Below, in pieces: positions 32,655 through 45,785 of a stretch of 64,000 bases of DNA. A model generated the notes under the pieces. It searched no databases and was not told the origin of the DNA. It saw nothing but the letters and a program-made list of their open reading frames with translations. Where the stretch lies: positions 41,311,152 to 41,375,151 of the forward strand of contig CM022665.1 in the NCBI GenBank assembly GCA_012295275.1, given 5' to 3'. A program made the translations under genes and the position numbers. The DNA comes from Chrysomallon squamiferum (taxonomy: Eukaryota; Mollusca; Gastropoda; Neomphalida; Peltospiridae). Position 1 is the stretch's first letter. The number at the start of each line of letters is the position of its first letter.

Positions 32655-35600
32655 TCAGACTTCAATTGTCTGTAAATAAATAAATTAATAATATATAATA
32701 ATATATTAATAGCATCACATTTATAAACTGAACTTAAATATTTCCAGAATTTCAAAAGAATTTGAGACATACAGAGCACACACCTTTTACTTCCGTTCCT
32801 ATTAATTTTAGTTTTCTTTACAGCATATATAAAAACCATGACCATTTCTTTGGACAGATAGCAATTTTAATGTTTTTGTTTAACTAAAATAGTGAAGAAT
32901 GACTCAGTTTTTTTTTTTGCAATTGCTATTGATTTTAGTTTATTTTTTCCAAGTACACAGATATATAAAATTTTCTTTTTACCTTCAAAGAGTCAAGAAG
33001 AATTTCAATACTTGGTCTGTCTTTAGCTGATTTGCTGCAGTACACAAGTTTTACTGTCCCGTTTTTGTCAAGAATAAAATCACCACCCATCTAAAAATTG
33101 AAATAGCAACACTTACACAAAATAAATATTGTTAATCTATATTCTCGTAATTATGTGCACAGCAATATGTATTCTTATAAGATGAATATTCTGATGTAAC
33201 TTAATAAGATGGCAAAATTGAAATATTAACACTTATAGAGTGTAAACAGATAAATGCTGATAATTATATTCTTCATCTGAAAATTGAAATACCTATAGAA
33301 AGTAAATTGATACATAATGTTATCTGTATGTTCGTGATTATGTATATGTACAATATTCTGATGCAACACTCGTCTACAAACTGAAATGCTAACACTTATA
33401 GAAAGTAAACAGACAATTGTTGAAAATCTATATTCTTGTAATTATGTGCAGATCATTCTGAAATAACATAATAAAATGGCAACCTCCATTACTGCAGATA
33501 TGCTAGACTGTGCATGGCACAATGGAATCATATTTGTTTTTGTTCAGTTTATTAAATTCAGATTTTAAAAAAAAGCAAGAATATTTGTTTTAACAAAATA
33601 AATAAATTTCAAATTGAAATTCAACTTAAACACTGCTTGCCAGTAGTTTCATGAACAAACCTGATTTTAATATTGCTAATTTGAATAATTCATTTACAGA
33701 GTTTCATCTTAATATATAATTCTACAGATCCTTATACAAATGGTAATGATGAATTAAAAAATATATATATATATATATATTTGGCTGGTGATAGTAAGAA
33801 AATAGCTTAAAATATAAAAAAAAATTTAAAAATATAAAAATTAAAATTATTATGTTAAGTGCACCACTTATAAATGTTAAGAATAAAACTTGAAATGTTA
33901 AAAGTTTTACTTATAATGTTAAGAATACAACTAATAATATTAAGAATACAGCTTATAATGACATGATAAAATATATTTTGATAAGACTAAAACATTGCAC
34001 AAACTTGACAAAGTATATCAGTTTAGCAATGAAACTGCTGTTGGTTTAAACTGTTGTTAATACAATATTTATTCATATGTACGCGCAGAACCGTTCATGC
34101 CATCTTTCACTCATACAGACATTCTTTCTTTTGTTCATTTACATCTGCATCTAGAAATATCTCAGTAATTAAAATTATAAAAGAAACCAAATGCAAACCT
34201 GGTTAGGATCGTCATGGAGATCTTCATAAGGGCGTGGCAAAGATCTACCTGCAGCCATTTGTTCCCCATAATACACCATGCAGGATATTGACCAAACCTG
34301 AATAAATATAAATAAATAAAACCAAATAAAAAAAATTATAAAAATATTATTTTTGTCTTTTAAATTTTTTTATGAAACTTCAAAAGTGTTATTATCATTA
34401 TCATCATTATTCATATTCTTATTATTACTATTATTATTATTTAAACTTATTAAATTATGATAAATTCTCAATATTTAGTATCCAACACTTATAGAGTGTA
34501 AACAGCTAAATGCTGATAATTATATTCTTCATCTGAAAATTGAAATGTTTATATTTCTCTTCCATAAGTTTAAAAAAAAGAAAAAAAAAAGAAGAAATAT
34601 AACATAGTGAAATAATTACCTTGTTTAATAAAATAAAATAAACATAACAGCAAAGTATATATATATATATATTTTAATAGTAATCAGGTGAAGTAATTCT
34701 TTTAAATCATAAGTATAAACTTGTAAAAATTAAAAAAGAGAAAACTGTTTTAAGATCATTTTGTTAACTATAAAAAAAATAACCAGAAAATAGAATTTTA
34801 ATCAAGGGACTCAAACTTATAGAAACCAATATGGCTTCCAGTTAAGGTAAATTATTTCCCCTTGTACTGAAATTATTTTTAAAAATAAATACACAATGCT
34901 AGGCTCATTCTTTATAAACATCTTACCATGTACAGAGACTTCTTTAGACCAAATGACGTATAGACCTGAAACAACAAAATATATCACACAATGAAGTTTA
35001 AAAATTAATAATAATAAAGTAAGTATACTCAACATCTAAATAAAATTAAAGGTTTATATGTCTGTATACATGTTTTAAATAGAATATGCATGTACACGTA
35101 TATAAAACAGCAATATAAGATGCAGTGCAATAAATTGATATATAATGATTTTTAATTTTTAATTTTTTTTTTTTTTTTTTTTTTATATAATGATTAAAGT
35201 TAATGACAATATTTAAAGAACTGATAGATGCAAAACGTGTTCTTTCCTAAATATAGAAATAAAATGAATTCATGGAAGTTTCATATATATATATATACAC
35301 ATATATATACAACCTTTCTGTCAGCATCTAACAGCATTGTGAAAGAGCAGTCCATTTCAGCCAACCAACGCTGGGCTCCAGACTGAACCCCAAACGATAT
35401 GAGAAGTATCTGTGAGTTAGCTGAGTAAACTTCACTCTGAAAAAAAAAAAATAAATAAATAAATAAACTAAATAAATAAATAAAAAAAATAAATAAATAA
35501 AAAATAAATAAAAATATATAGAAAAATAAAAGTAAAATAAATAAAAAAATAAATAAATAATAACAAAAAAAAAATAAAAGTAAAAGTAAAAAAAATTACA

Positions 35601-36761
35601 ATTAAAATTTAAAAAAAAATTAAATTAAAAATATGTCAATAATACACAGAGAGAGAGAGAAAGAGAAAAATACTATATGACTACATTAGATAAATAACCA
35701 AAAAATATATATTAAGATTATTTTTAAATATAAAAAGTGAAAACTGAAACCTGTCTGGCCATCAGGTCTTTGACATGGTCTCGTCATGGAAGTCAGGCAA
35801 AATGGCGAAGGGCAACAAGAATAACAGTCTGTTCACCAAGATATTCTTTGATTGTTACTGTTTTTCCTGTTCTTGCATCAACAAGAGGTACATCTATTGG
35901 TCCTTCTTGTCCAACATTCACAACTTCAGTGTTTTCTTGATTGATTTTTTTATCAATATCTTTCAGAACATCATCCCATTGACGCTAAATTTGTGGAAAA
36001 ATCAAGAAAAAGTGTAATTTCAATTAAATATTTATGTCCTTGACAAATATGCCTAAGCCATTAATTTGGATATACGAATATTAATACTTCTTTTATAATT
36101 TTACAATTTAACCATTTTATTTGTGATTTTCTTCAATAAAAAATAAGAAACATAATTTACATAAATATTAAAAAATATACAATTAGATTTTCTTTTAAAA
36201 TAAGCAGAAAATGGCCTAATACTTTATTTTTATTTTATTCTATTTTTTTTTTTTTTTAATTTCTGGTTCCTTGTTCAATCAAGTTACAGTGTTTAATTTT
36301 AAATTTAAAAGAAAACATAATTTTACAAGTTACAATTATTATCAACAACAGCTACCTCAATATCAAACCAGTCGTCTATTAGATCTCTTGCATCAGGATA
36401 TCGAGAACTAAATAAAATAGAAAAAACTAAATTAGTAAATATTATCTCAGAAAAAAACCTTTTAATACATTTTCACATACTCTCTGTACATTCATATCAA
36501 AGAAATGAAATCGTGATTATGAGTGAACAATTGAATGGAAGAGAAAAATAACCTAATTTTTATCTGTAATTTAATATATTTTTATTTTTTAGTTTTGTTT
36601 TAAATGTTTTATTGCCTCGGAAAACAAATGGTAATAACTCAGCTGGGGAATGGAATTACCTAATGAAGTTTTTGTTTTCAAAATAAATATAGTATATAAA
36701 TATAAAATGTATAAAATTTCATAAAATTTGAGAGAGAAAAAGAAAAGAGAGAGAGAGATAT

Positions 36762-36842
<81 letters not shown>

Positions 36843-37222
36843 ATTATTGATAAAGATGTAATAATAGTAAAAAATAGTTTATTTTAATTAACTAAATAAA
36901 GAACTGGTTAAGGCAAACAAATTTTGACAAAAATCTTGACAAATTATATTTTAAAGTATTTTTGTTTTACTGAGAAACTTAAAGTGTAGTAACCTGTAAT
37001 ATTTCTTTGTGAGGTTTTCCAGATCTTTCTTTGTTTCTATTCCAAGACTGAAAACAACAAAATAATAATAATAACAACAACAACATAAACAGCAGTAGTA
37101 GTAATAACAGAGATAGTAATAATGATGATGATGATGATGATAATAATAACAATAACAATAACAGTAGTAGTATAGTAGTAGTAATAGAAATAGTAGTATT
37201 GATGATGATGATGATGATGATG

Positions 37223-37297
<75 letters not shown>

Positions 37298-38019
37298 TTT
37301 TGGGTATATGAAACAAAGTACAAAAGTTGCCTAAATATAAAATTATAAGAAAAAAATCAAGGTGAATGAAATTTTGTGATGGAAACTGAAGAGTGAATGA
37401 CATTGAAATGGTTTAATAAACACTGTGTGATACCTTTTCAAACAGGTGTTGTAAGCCAGTGCTAATTTGAACAATACACCAATCTTCTCATTAATAAAGG
37501 TGTCCAAAGAATCTAAATAAAAAATATAAATTTAAATAAATAAAAAACTTACAAGTAAACAGTGTAATAAGTAAATAAGGAAACAAATTAGTAAACAATT
37601 AAATAAATAAATAAATGATTAAAGAACCTAATAAGTATAAATATGATTAGACACAAATAAAGATGTATTTAATAATAATAATAATAATAATGAACATTAT
37701 TAACTTCTAAAATTTCTCATAATTATTAACACATACTGAAAAATGATTTGTAGCCATACCACAACAGGCTTTCATTTATTTGTGACTCTTTATTCAAACA
37801 TATGAAACCGAATAGGTGTAGATTTAACCTTTTTAACACATGGTTAAATAAAACATTTATTTCTTCATCCAGCATATAATCAAGTGTCTGGATATATATT
37901 ACTTACTCACTTTTAATTAACTCTCTTACTGTTGACAGAACATTCTCACCAACATCAACCAAAGTCTGAATGGCTTTCATTACATCATTCTGGTCTTTCC
38001 CAGGGCTGTTTGTAGACAT
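32655..38019 (-). CDS. SelL: Selenoprotein L copy C (complete)
   Basis: Thioredoxin-fold selenoprotein of the peroxiredoxin-like 2 group. Coding exons on the minus strand: 37911-38019, 37434-37512, 36994-37047, 36356-36407, 35751-35984, 35314-35436, 34927-34965, 34199-34297, 32983-33090, 32655-32669. They sum to 912 bases: 303 residues plus stop, with all phases consistent. The ATG at 38017-38019 is preceded by an acceptor-like TTATTACAG about 30 bases upstream, so a further 5' UTR exon is likely. The N-terminal ~100 residues look helical. The domain then runs through VDARTGKTVTIKEYLG, VILVALRHFAULPURDHV (U162 and U165), SQILLISFG, RSLPRPYEDLHDDPNQ and MGGDFILDKNGTVKL. The last intron lies before the four final residues (TIEV). 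The protein is clearly more diverged from A/B than those are from each other. SelL is known to form a diselenide through UxxU; its substrate is not known to me. Confidence 0.87.
35784..35795 (-). other. Two selenocysteine codons (UxxU) in SelL-C
   Basis: TGA at 35793-35795 and 35784-35786, read as RHFA-U-LP-U-RDHV inside an otherwise open 78-codon exon of the same length as in copies A and B. Synonymous and non-synonymous differences surround them, yet both TGA codons are kept. Confidence 0.92.
36726..36839. repeat. (AG)n microsatellite in SelL-C intron 3
   Basis: AG dinucleotides, interrupted at first (36726-36765) and then perfect to 36839. Confidence 0.95.
37065..37295. repeat. AAT/AAC/ATG trinucleotide array in SelL-C intron 2
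   Basis: Mixed AAC, AGT, ATG and then a pure AAT array (37225-37295), which begins about 18 bases upstream of exon 3 on the minus strand. It gives poly-Ile and poly-Leu frames that are artefacts. Confidence 0.95.
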
Positions 38020-38212
38020 TGTTACTAATTCTTTAATTAATATTCTGTAATAAATAAATAAATAAATACAGAAATAATGAACACATAAAATTATAATATT
38101 TAATATGAGTGGATCTATTATGAAACTAATTAAGGAACCCCAGAAGTGACATTAGTCCATATTGTTTCAGAATTTTAATCAAAATCTAACACAGCCGTGG
38201 TTAAATTTAAAA

Positions 38213-38243
<31 letters not shown>

Positions 38244-39660
38244 AAAATGTATGACGACCTGTCATGGTTGAACAAGCCCAATAAAGAAGAAAACAGATTA
38301 CCCAGATCTTGTTGCTGCTTGTGAATGGCCCCCCATTGTACATTTGCATTGAATTCACATATACATTTGTGGTTATGTCAAACATACATACATATATACA
38401 TACATACGTACATAGATGCATGCATGCCTTCGTATGTACACATATCTATAGAAATATTATAAATAAAAATTTATAATTAAATCCATTAAATAATAAATAA
38501 ATAAAATGATTGATTTCACATATATTTTTAAAATGAATTGTTCAGTTCAGCACATTGTAACATATTATACATACTATACTGAATACACATCACAAGAACT
38601 TTGACGATGAGTAAATAAAGATAATCACGTACGCAATTCACTGTTGCTATAATATATCTTTTCTTGCTTCAGTTTGCTTAGGTTACTTATATTGCCCCAA
38701 AATATATATATATTTCAAGAACATGAGTTATTATTTAGTATTTTAACAGCTACGTACATTTGGTGTGTCCATTACATCATCACGATCGGTCCGTAACCAA
38801 AACTATACTTGTCCTTATCTACATCCCAGTTAGCTATCGCTTATTTAGAGGTCATCAAATTGTTATATCTAACCTCCACCTTTGTTATGTTTGCTGTCGT
38901 TTCGAAGGGATCATCAAGTATGCCAAGATAATTCGTGAACTCTTGATTTTAAAATGCTTCTTTCATTAACCCTCTCCAATAATCATCCAACAAAAATAAA
39001 TTTAAAAGTAAAATATAAAAGGTAAAAACTGATAGTGATTTACACACCTGCAGATACGCACGCGTATTGATCCGTAAACGCCCCCCTTACTGTGAGTTGA
39101 AGTTGCAATCCTTATAATTAATTATACGCACGAGCAGGTTTTCCTCTGCTGGGTACGTCTTTACGCATTACTAGATATTAACAACACCAAAATAAAAAGG
39201 AAGAAAAAAAATCCATTTCATTAATTTGTAACAGGCTGGTATTAATGTACAGTAATGATCTAGTGTGCATGCGGTTACGAAATTAAAGGTTTGCATTGAG
39301 CGATTTTATTTCTTTACCGCATGTGAATCTGACACCCATAAACGACAGACATTTTTATAAAATAATGTTTAAAGTCCCAGTTCGGTTTCGCAGAACAGCA
39401 CTTGCACTTGCGATGTGGACGTTTGGGCGATCTTTATGGTCTACCTACCCGTTTATATCCATTAGCATCAGGCAATGACCGACCAATTATTAGCGTGAAC
39501 CGCCCCACCCCACCCCCCAAAAAAACCGCTTATAGAAACTTTGTTTACATTAATTTTGTTACAGACTGTGATTCCTTTTTCGCGCCATTTAAAGTTTTTT
39601 TGTGACGTGGCGCGCCATTTGTAGCTTAGAGTTGTGACATTTTCCTGTTTTAATATTTAG

Positions 39661-39695
<35 letters not shown>

Positions 39696-41209
39696 TTTTT
39701 TTTTAGAAATTTAAAATAATTATTACATAAATAATAACAAAAATACTTTAAGGTTAAAATAAATTCTTTACTGCATGATTCATTATAATTATTTCCATTT
39801 TTATTAACATCTCCATGTTAAATAATTTATCACAACCCAGTTGTATTATGTTTACAGTAGCAATTAAGATTCCAAAATAACATCATTTTTAGGATAAGAA
39901 ACATAGTGTTTATAGAACAATTCTAGAGATTTAAAAATAAGTACACATATATAGTGATACTGAATAAAACCAGCTCATTGCCATTATATTTTCATGTTTG
40001 AAAATGATTAATTTATTAATATGTAGGATTATGTACCATGTAGAACCTGTCTATGGGATGTAACAATAAAATAGATCAGCTAAAATTTATGAAAAATGAT
40101 CACATCATTGCAGTGAATATAGTTTCAAAATTAAATTAATTTCATTATAAAAAATTATTATTATTATTTTTTTTTTTTAAATAATCTTTTGGGAACTGGG
40201 TGATTATGAGATTGCACTCTATTATTTGCAAAAGAATCATCACAGGAGGTTCAACAAAAGTTAGTTGAAACTTATTTCATTGAACACATCTGAAAACATT
40301 TAATTAATTGCAATATAATTTTAAAAAACAACGAAACGAAATGCTTTATAGATTGAGAATTCTGTAACCAGAATTATTTTTAAATTTATAATTTTATAAA
40401 AATTTCTCCATATGAAATCACATCATGATCAAATGTCTGCCTCCATGCATTCCTCATGAGCTTGTTGTTATAGTTCATTCTCAGCAAACATCAGACAATA
40501 AATCATGTAAAACAATCAAAAATACATTACACCATTTGGATGTATTGTCAAAGATGCACTTTATAAGTTGAAATATATAAAAAAAAAAAAATTTAAGTGC
40601 AGGTTTTAATCAAAATTATATCTATAAACAACAAAAAATATTAATAATAAAAAACAGTATTTATTTAGGAGTTCAATATGAACAAAACCACAAATGTTAT
40701 TAAAAATGAAAGTGTCACATTACTTTGAACACAGATTGAGATTAATTATTCTGATGAACATCTTGTATTCTTGATAAAAAAATTAAAAATAAATTTCTTC
40801 AGTTAGGTTTAAACAAAATTTTTTACTTGTCTTAATTAAGATCAAATGGATCTAAGTAATAATAATTATAATAATAAAATGAGAATAATTATTCCAGAAC
40901 AACTGAGAGAAAAAAACAAAACTAAGATCAGATGAATGTTAATAATAAAATGTGAAATTCAGTTAAAAAATTATTCCAGAATAATTTACAGAACTCAAAA
41001 TAGAGAAAATGAAAAAGTCGTAATAAAATAAAATAATAAAAAGATTTATAAAAAAAAAGAAATGAAAGTTTTCATGAACATATAAAATTAAAAATAAGTT
41101 CTTATCACTGATCTAAAACTCTACTGCACAGACACTGGCAATTCTGAAAGCTTATTTGACAATGCACCTCAGAAATTCCAGTTTGAGGAAAGGTAAATAA
41201 AAATTTTAT
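38020..41209. other. SelL-C upstream region and TRMT6 downstream region, no gene seen
   Basis: The stretch 38600-39640 is less AT-rich than its surroundings and contains GC-rich patches (ACGCACGCGTATTGATCC, a C-run near 39510, GACGTGGCGCGCCATTT at 39604). It is a plausible place for the SelL-C promoter and a 5' UTR exon, but no exon can be fixed. A (CT)n tract lies at 39661-39687. From 39700 to 41200 the sequence is AT-rich with nothing recognisable. Confidence 0.5.
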
Positions 41210-41801
41210 CTATCTCTTTTCAACTACAGTAAATGTCAACAGGTAACCTCCAGTTCCTGTCATCTGCATGTTGGGATGGGTTCGTGCTGGCAAAAACAAA
41301 AACAGAATTAATAAAATCCATGAGCACAAACATATATATATATTTTTTGAAGTTGACTATTCAATTTTTAATAATAAAGTAAGACAATATAACAACAAAG
41401 TTGTGACATTTTCCAGTTTTACTTGACCTCGTTCCAGGTGTAGAAATGCTGCCACAAAGTTTTAGAAAGTATCAGTATGTATGCATCCCCATAAATGGTT
41501 GTACATAATATTATAAATAATTAAAACAATATCTTTGATGAATACTATAATTTGTTTAAATTGCATGTCTGTTAATGTCACCAAAGATACATTTGAAAAA
41601 TAAATGAAAATGAACTCTTGAAAGTGTGAAATACAGAGATGTATGGTATGTACCTGGTATTCCCTGAACCATGTTTCAGTCAACTTCAGTTTGAGTGCCA
41701 GGCCACTTGTCTTCAGCTTGGTATAACAATCAATCAGTGGCTGGAAAACAAAACAAAAAATAAAAAAATTAATAATTATAAAATGATAGTGATAATAAAC
41801 T

Positions 41802-41846
<45 letters not shown>

Positions 41847-43671
41847 AAAAAGAAAACAAAAATGTTTTGATATTTTATTAACAATTTGACAAAAAATACA
41901 GTTTTCTGCTCTTCAGTCAAAACAGCATGTATTTCTTCTGTTGCTCATACAGTGAAGTTTTAGTTCAAAACAGCATGAAGTTTTATTTAATCAAACTTTT
42001 AAGTACTGTTTGTTAAATTTCACCAGATAAGTTCAATGTTGGTGTGATTTTTTTTATGGATAAGAATAACATTTAGAATATGGAGTACAGGTACATGACC
42101 ATTTATCTGGCTTCCAGAAAACCAGCTTCAGAAGTCTGTTTGATTTGTATCTGTTAAAACACAATTTTATTCATTACTTTTCATTCTTTATTTTATATTT
42201 TATGTGTATGTTGACAATATCCATGGCTCTAACTAGACTCTTTTTGAAATGAGGCAAAAGCACTTAATCGCTGAGTGGAGCTGGGCAAAATAATTTGGGC
42301 GAGGGGTCTGGGGGCTGACTAAGGCCCCCAGAAACTCTGACTTGGAATGATGCAAAATCCTGTTTGATATCTGATGTCTTTGAAGTCACTTATGTCTTTC
42401 ATTGCAACGATGTCAGCAGACTTAGAATGGTAACCATAGATATAAACAAATTCATTCAGTAGATATTGTTTCTATCAGAATAGAGATTTATATTTGATAT
42501 TTAAAAAAATCAAAAAAATCCTCAATTTCAGTATGAGGTATCTGCCTCAACGTAGTAATGGCCATGATATCAAGCCACATTAAAAAAAAAAAATAGTAAT
42601 AATAATAATAAAATAAATTATAAAAAATGGAAAAATAACAACAATTCAGAGCACTCCAAGTCCCAAGCTTACTGGATAAATGATCAGGTACCTTTATTTA
42701 TTATGCAGGAAACATTTTTATTTATTTATTTATTTTTTATTTTTATTTTTTTCACAGTTTTCTGATTTACATAAATGATAATTATCCTAATTTTTAAAGT
42801 TTCACTAATTGTTTGAGAATCTACTCTAAATTCAGTTTACAGGTGTTTGTTTCATAATTATTCATTACTCTTAAGCACAGTACTTTTTACCTACCTCTTT
42901 GTACTGTGAATATACTACAACAGGTCTTGAAGGAGCCATGAACTCAAGGAGATTCATGACAATTGGAGTGGGATGGTTTTTACTTGCAACAATCAAACTG
43001 AAAAAAAAAAAAAAAAAAAAAATTATTTAACAAAATTTCATGGAATTTTATGTACCTGAGTCAGTAAAGTATAATTGTTTTTGAAATATTATAATTCACT
43101 TTTACAGATCATGCTATCCAGGTAATATATAATGTAATAAAAAGATTTTACATACATTATCCAGTTAATATTGTTTTTCTCTGATCACCTGGACTTGTCA
43201 GACAGATATAATATTGATAAGTGAAGCAGGTTGATAAAGATGCAAAACAAAGATCTGTCAATAATAGCATATTTTTTAACATGAAGTAAATTACATTTTG
43301 AAATAACAACTAAGCACTATGGGTTAAATCTTTCTTAGACCTGGCTAGCTGAAAGAGTGCAACCTCAACTTGACAGAGATCCATAAAGAAAGAAAGAAAT
43401 ACTAAATTAATTAACTGAAGAATGCTAAATCCAGTTTAATGATAGTGGCAAACAGTTCACCAAATGAGTAATTAACATAAACAAGAAAATATTACCAATC
43501 AATATTTCTCTCTAGTAAAATAGCTTTAGCTTCTTCCAGCTGTTTTAACCTTTGCTGCTGTTCCTTCTGCTTTTCCTCCTGTTAAAAAATTGATAGCACA
43601 TTTTAATATAAAGAAAAAGTATTTATTTTTACTCCATTTTAAAAACAATTTCATTGATTTGCTATATTTAA

Positions 43672-43707
<36 letters not shown>

Positions 43708-45751
43708 TGTTGAGGAGAGTGGTCTTTCGAAAACATGTAGAATCATTTATTTTAATCACCCACTGTTCCAGAGAAAAAAAAAAAAAAAAAGCTGTTATAA
43801 AACATAAGTTACTTCTGATTTTGGAGGCTTTTTCTTTCCTTTACGCTTTACATCAGTGACTGATTCTTCTTTCATTTCAGTTTCAGAATTACCGGACTGA
43901 GCTGGTGTTTTAGAGTTGCCTTTCTTTGACGGAGTGCAGTCTTTATTAGCAATTTCCACCGAATTGTCATTCTTTGTATCTGAAACATTTTCTCCAGTGT
44001 CCATATCTACAGTTTTTGTTTTTGATGTATTATTTAAGTCAGATGAAGATTCTTCTGAACAAGTTTTTGTAACAGTTATGTTCATTGGTTCACTTGATGT
44101 CTGTTTTTCTAATTGCTGAGAATCCTTTTCTTTAACTGGTTTATCAATAATGTCAGTTGATGATTTTGCTTCTGATTCTGTAATCTGAGAATCAGCTTTA
44201 TTTTGTGAACTTGAACATTCACCCACTTTTGATGAATTTGATTTCAAATCCATTAACTTGTTGAGTGGGAAACTAAATAAAGTGTCTTTGTATTCCTTTG
44301 GAAAGTCAAAATAATCCATTACATATCTGAAAATAATGAATAGTGATGTAACACAATTAAAACCAAGTATCTAAGAACAATTTATATTTTTCATAAAATA
44401 GTTGAACACAGATGAAACTATTCAGTCAAGTGATCCAATGGTTTATCACTTAAAAAATAAATAATTTAGAGAAATGTGCCTACTGACAATATTCCATACT
44501 GAAGAAAAAATTAACTAAGGATTTATCATCAGTAACTTGTTTATCAGTTATAACCAAATTTAAATTTTATTAAATTAAAAATAGGTTTCTGTCACCTGTT
44601 TAGATCTGATCCAGGAAAGAGTTGAAGTACCTTTCCACAACCTACAAAAATATAAAAATGTAAAAAAACAAACAAAATTAGAATGTATCTAATACTTTAG
44701 AATATAAGTCACTTAATATTTATTTTAATGATTCTTTAATACATTATAAAGTGCTCACATATATAATTTTGTAATAACCAATAATAATCTGATACATTTT
44801 TTGGGGAATATTCCTTCAATTTACTAGTTATAGAGTACAGGTGGAACTGATAAAAGACTGGTAAAAGTTAAATACCATATAAGAATTTATGTATTAAAAT
44901 GTGCTCCCTGTTTTTGCTTTGTGCTTGAGGAAAAGCAGAAGGAAGTTGAAACTGATGGAAGAATTTTTGAAAATCATTAATCTAGTTTAAAAAATCACAT
45001 TTTTCATAAATAAATCTGTCAGTTCTGAAACACGGTTTATTTGAACTTACCTCCCATTCTTTCTAGAATGGAGCCTACAATGAGCCCACGACACGAGTCA
45101 ACTACTGCTACTTTAATTCCAGAATGGATGTTTCCATACCACAGGATCTGTGACAGACTGTCCACCCGAAGATTACTAAAAACATGCATCAGCTTCATCT
45201 TAATAATTATCCATACTTAGGTAAGTCCTAGATATTAAAAATATTCCACTCTGAAGTTAATTAGGTCAAAATTATCCATAATTAGATAAATCTACAATAA
45301 ATATTATATCAACAAAAAAAGGAAAACAAAAAATTTGAAAATATCTTACTCTAAGACCACTTAGATTAAATTTTGCTATATTCATCTAAGGTAGGCTGAT
45401 TTTATAAGAAATCCCAACAAAAGGAATTTGACATGAACTTAAGCTGTGCATCATTTTTTACAATGGCTTCCACTTCAAACAATATCAAAATTTTAACAAT
45501 ACATTTCATGACATTTACACTATTATTATTATTATTATTATTATAATTATTTTATATAACTCAGAAGTTTATTCAGTAATGGGATTATGAAAAATGAAAA
45601 CAGAAACAAGAGTATTTGAAATAGTTTGAAATTACTTACCATATCTTATCGGGAGATCGGCTGTACAACATTTCTATCAGTAATCTTGCTGTTGGTTTCA
45701 ACACAGTTGCAATGAAAAGATGCCTGAAACAAAATATACTAATTTTATTAG

Positions 45752-45785
<34 letters not shown>

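Noticed and set aside
32571-32657. Reading the SelL-C terminal TGA as a third selenocysteine with a 30-residue extension
   Set aside because: The extension would run straight through the SECIS hairpin, the TGA is only about 6 nt from the SECIS, and the peptide is not conserved with A/B.
39296-39605. Overlapping plus-strand frames of 60 and 67 codons in a GC-richer patch
   Set aside because: No similarity and no splice context. The patch is better explained as upstream sequence of SelL-C.
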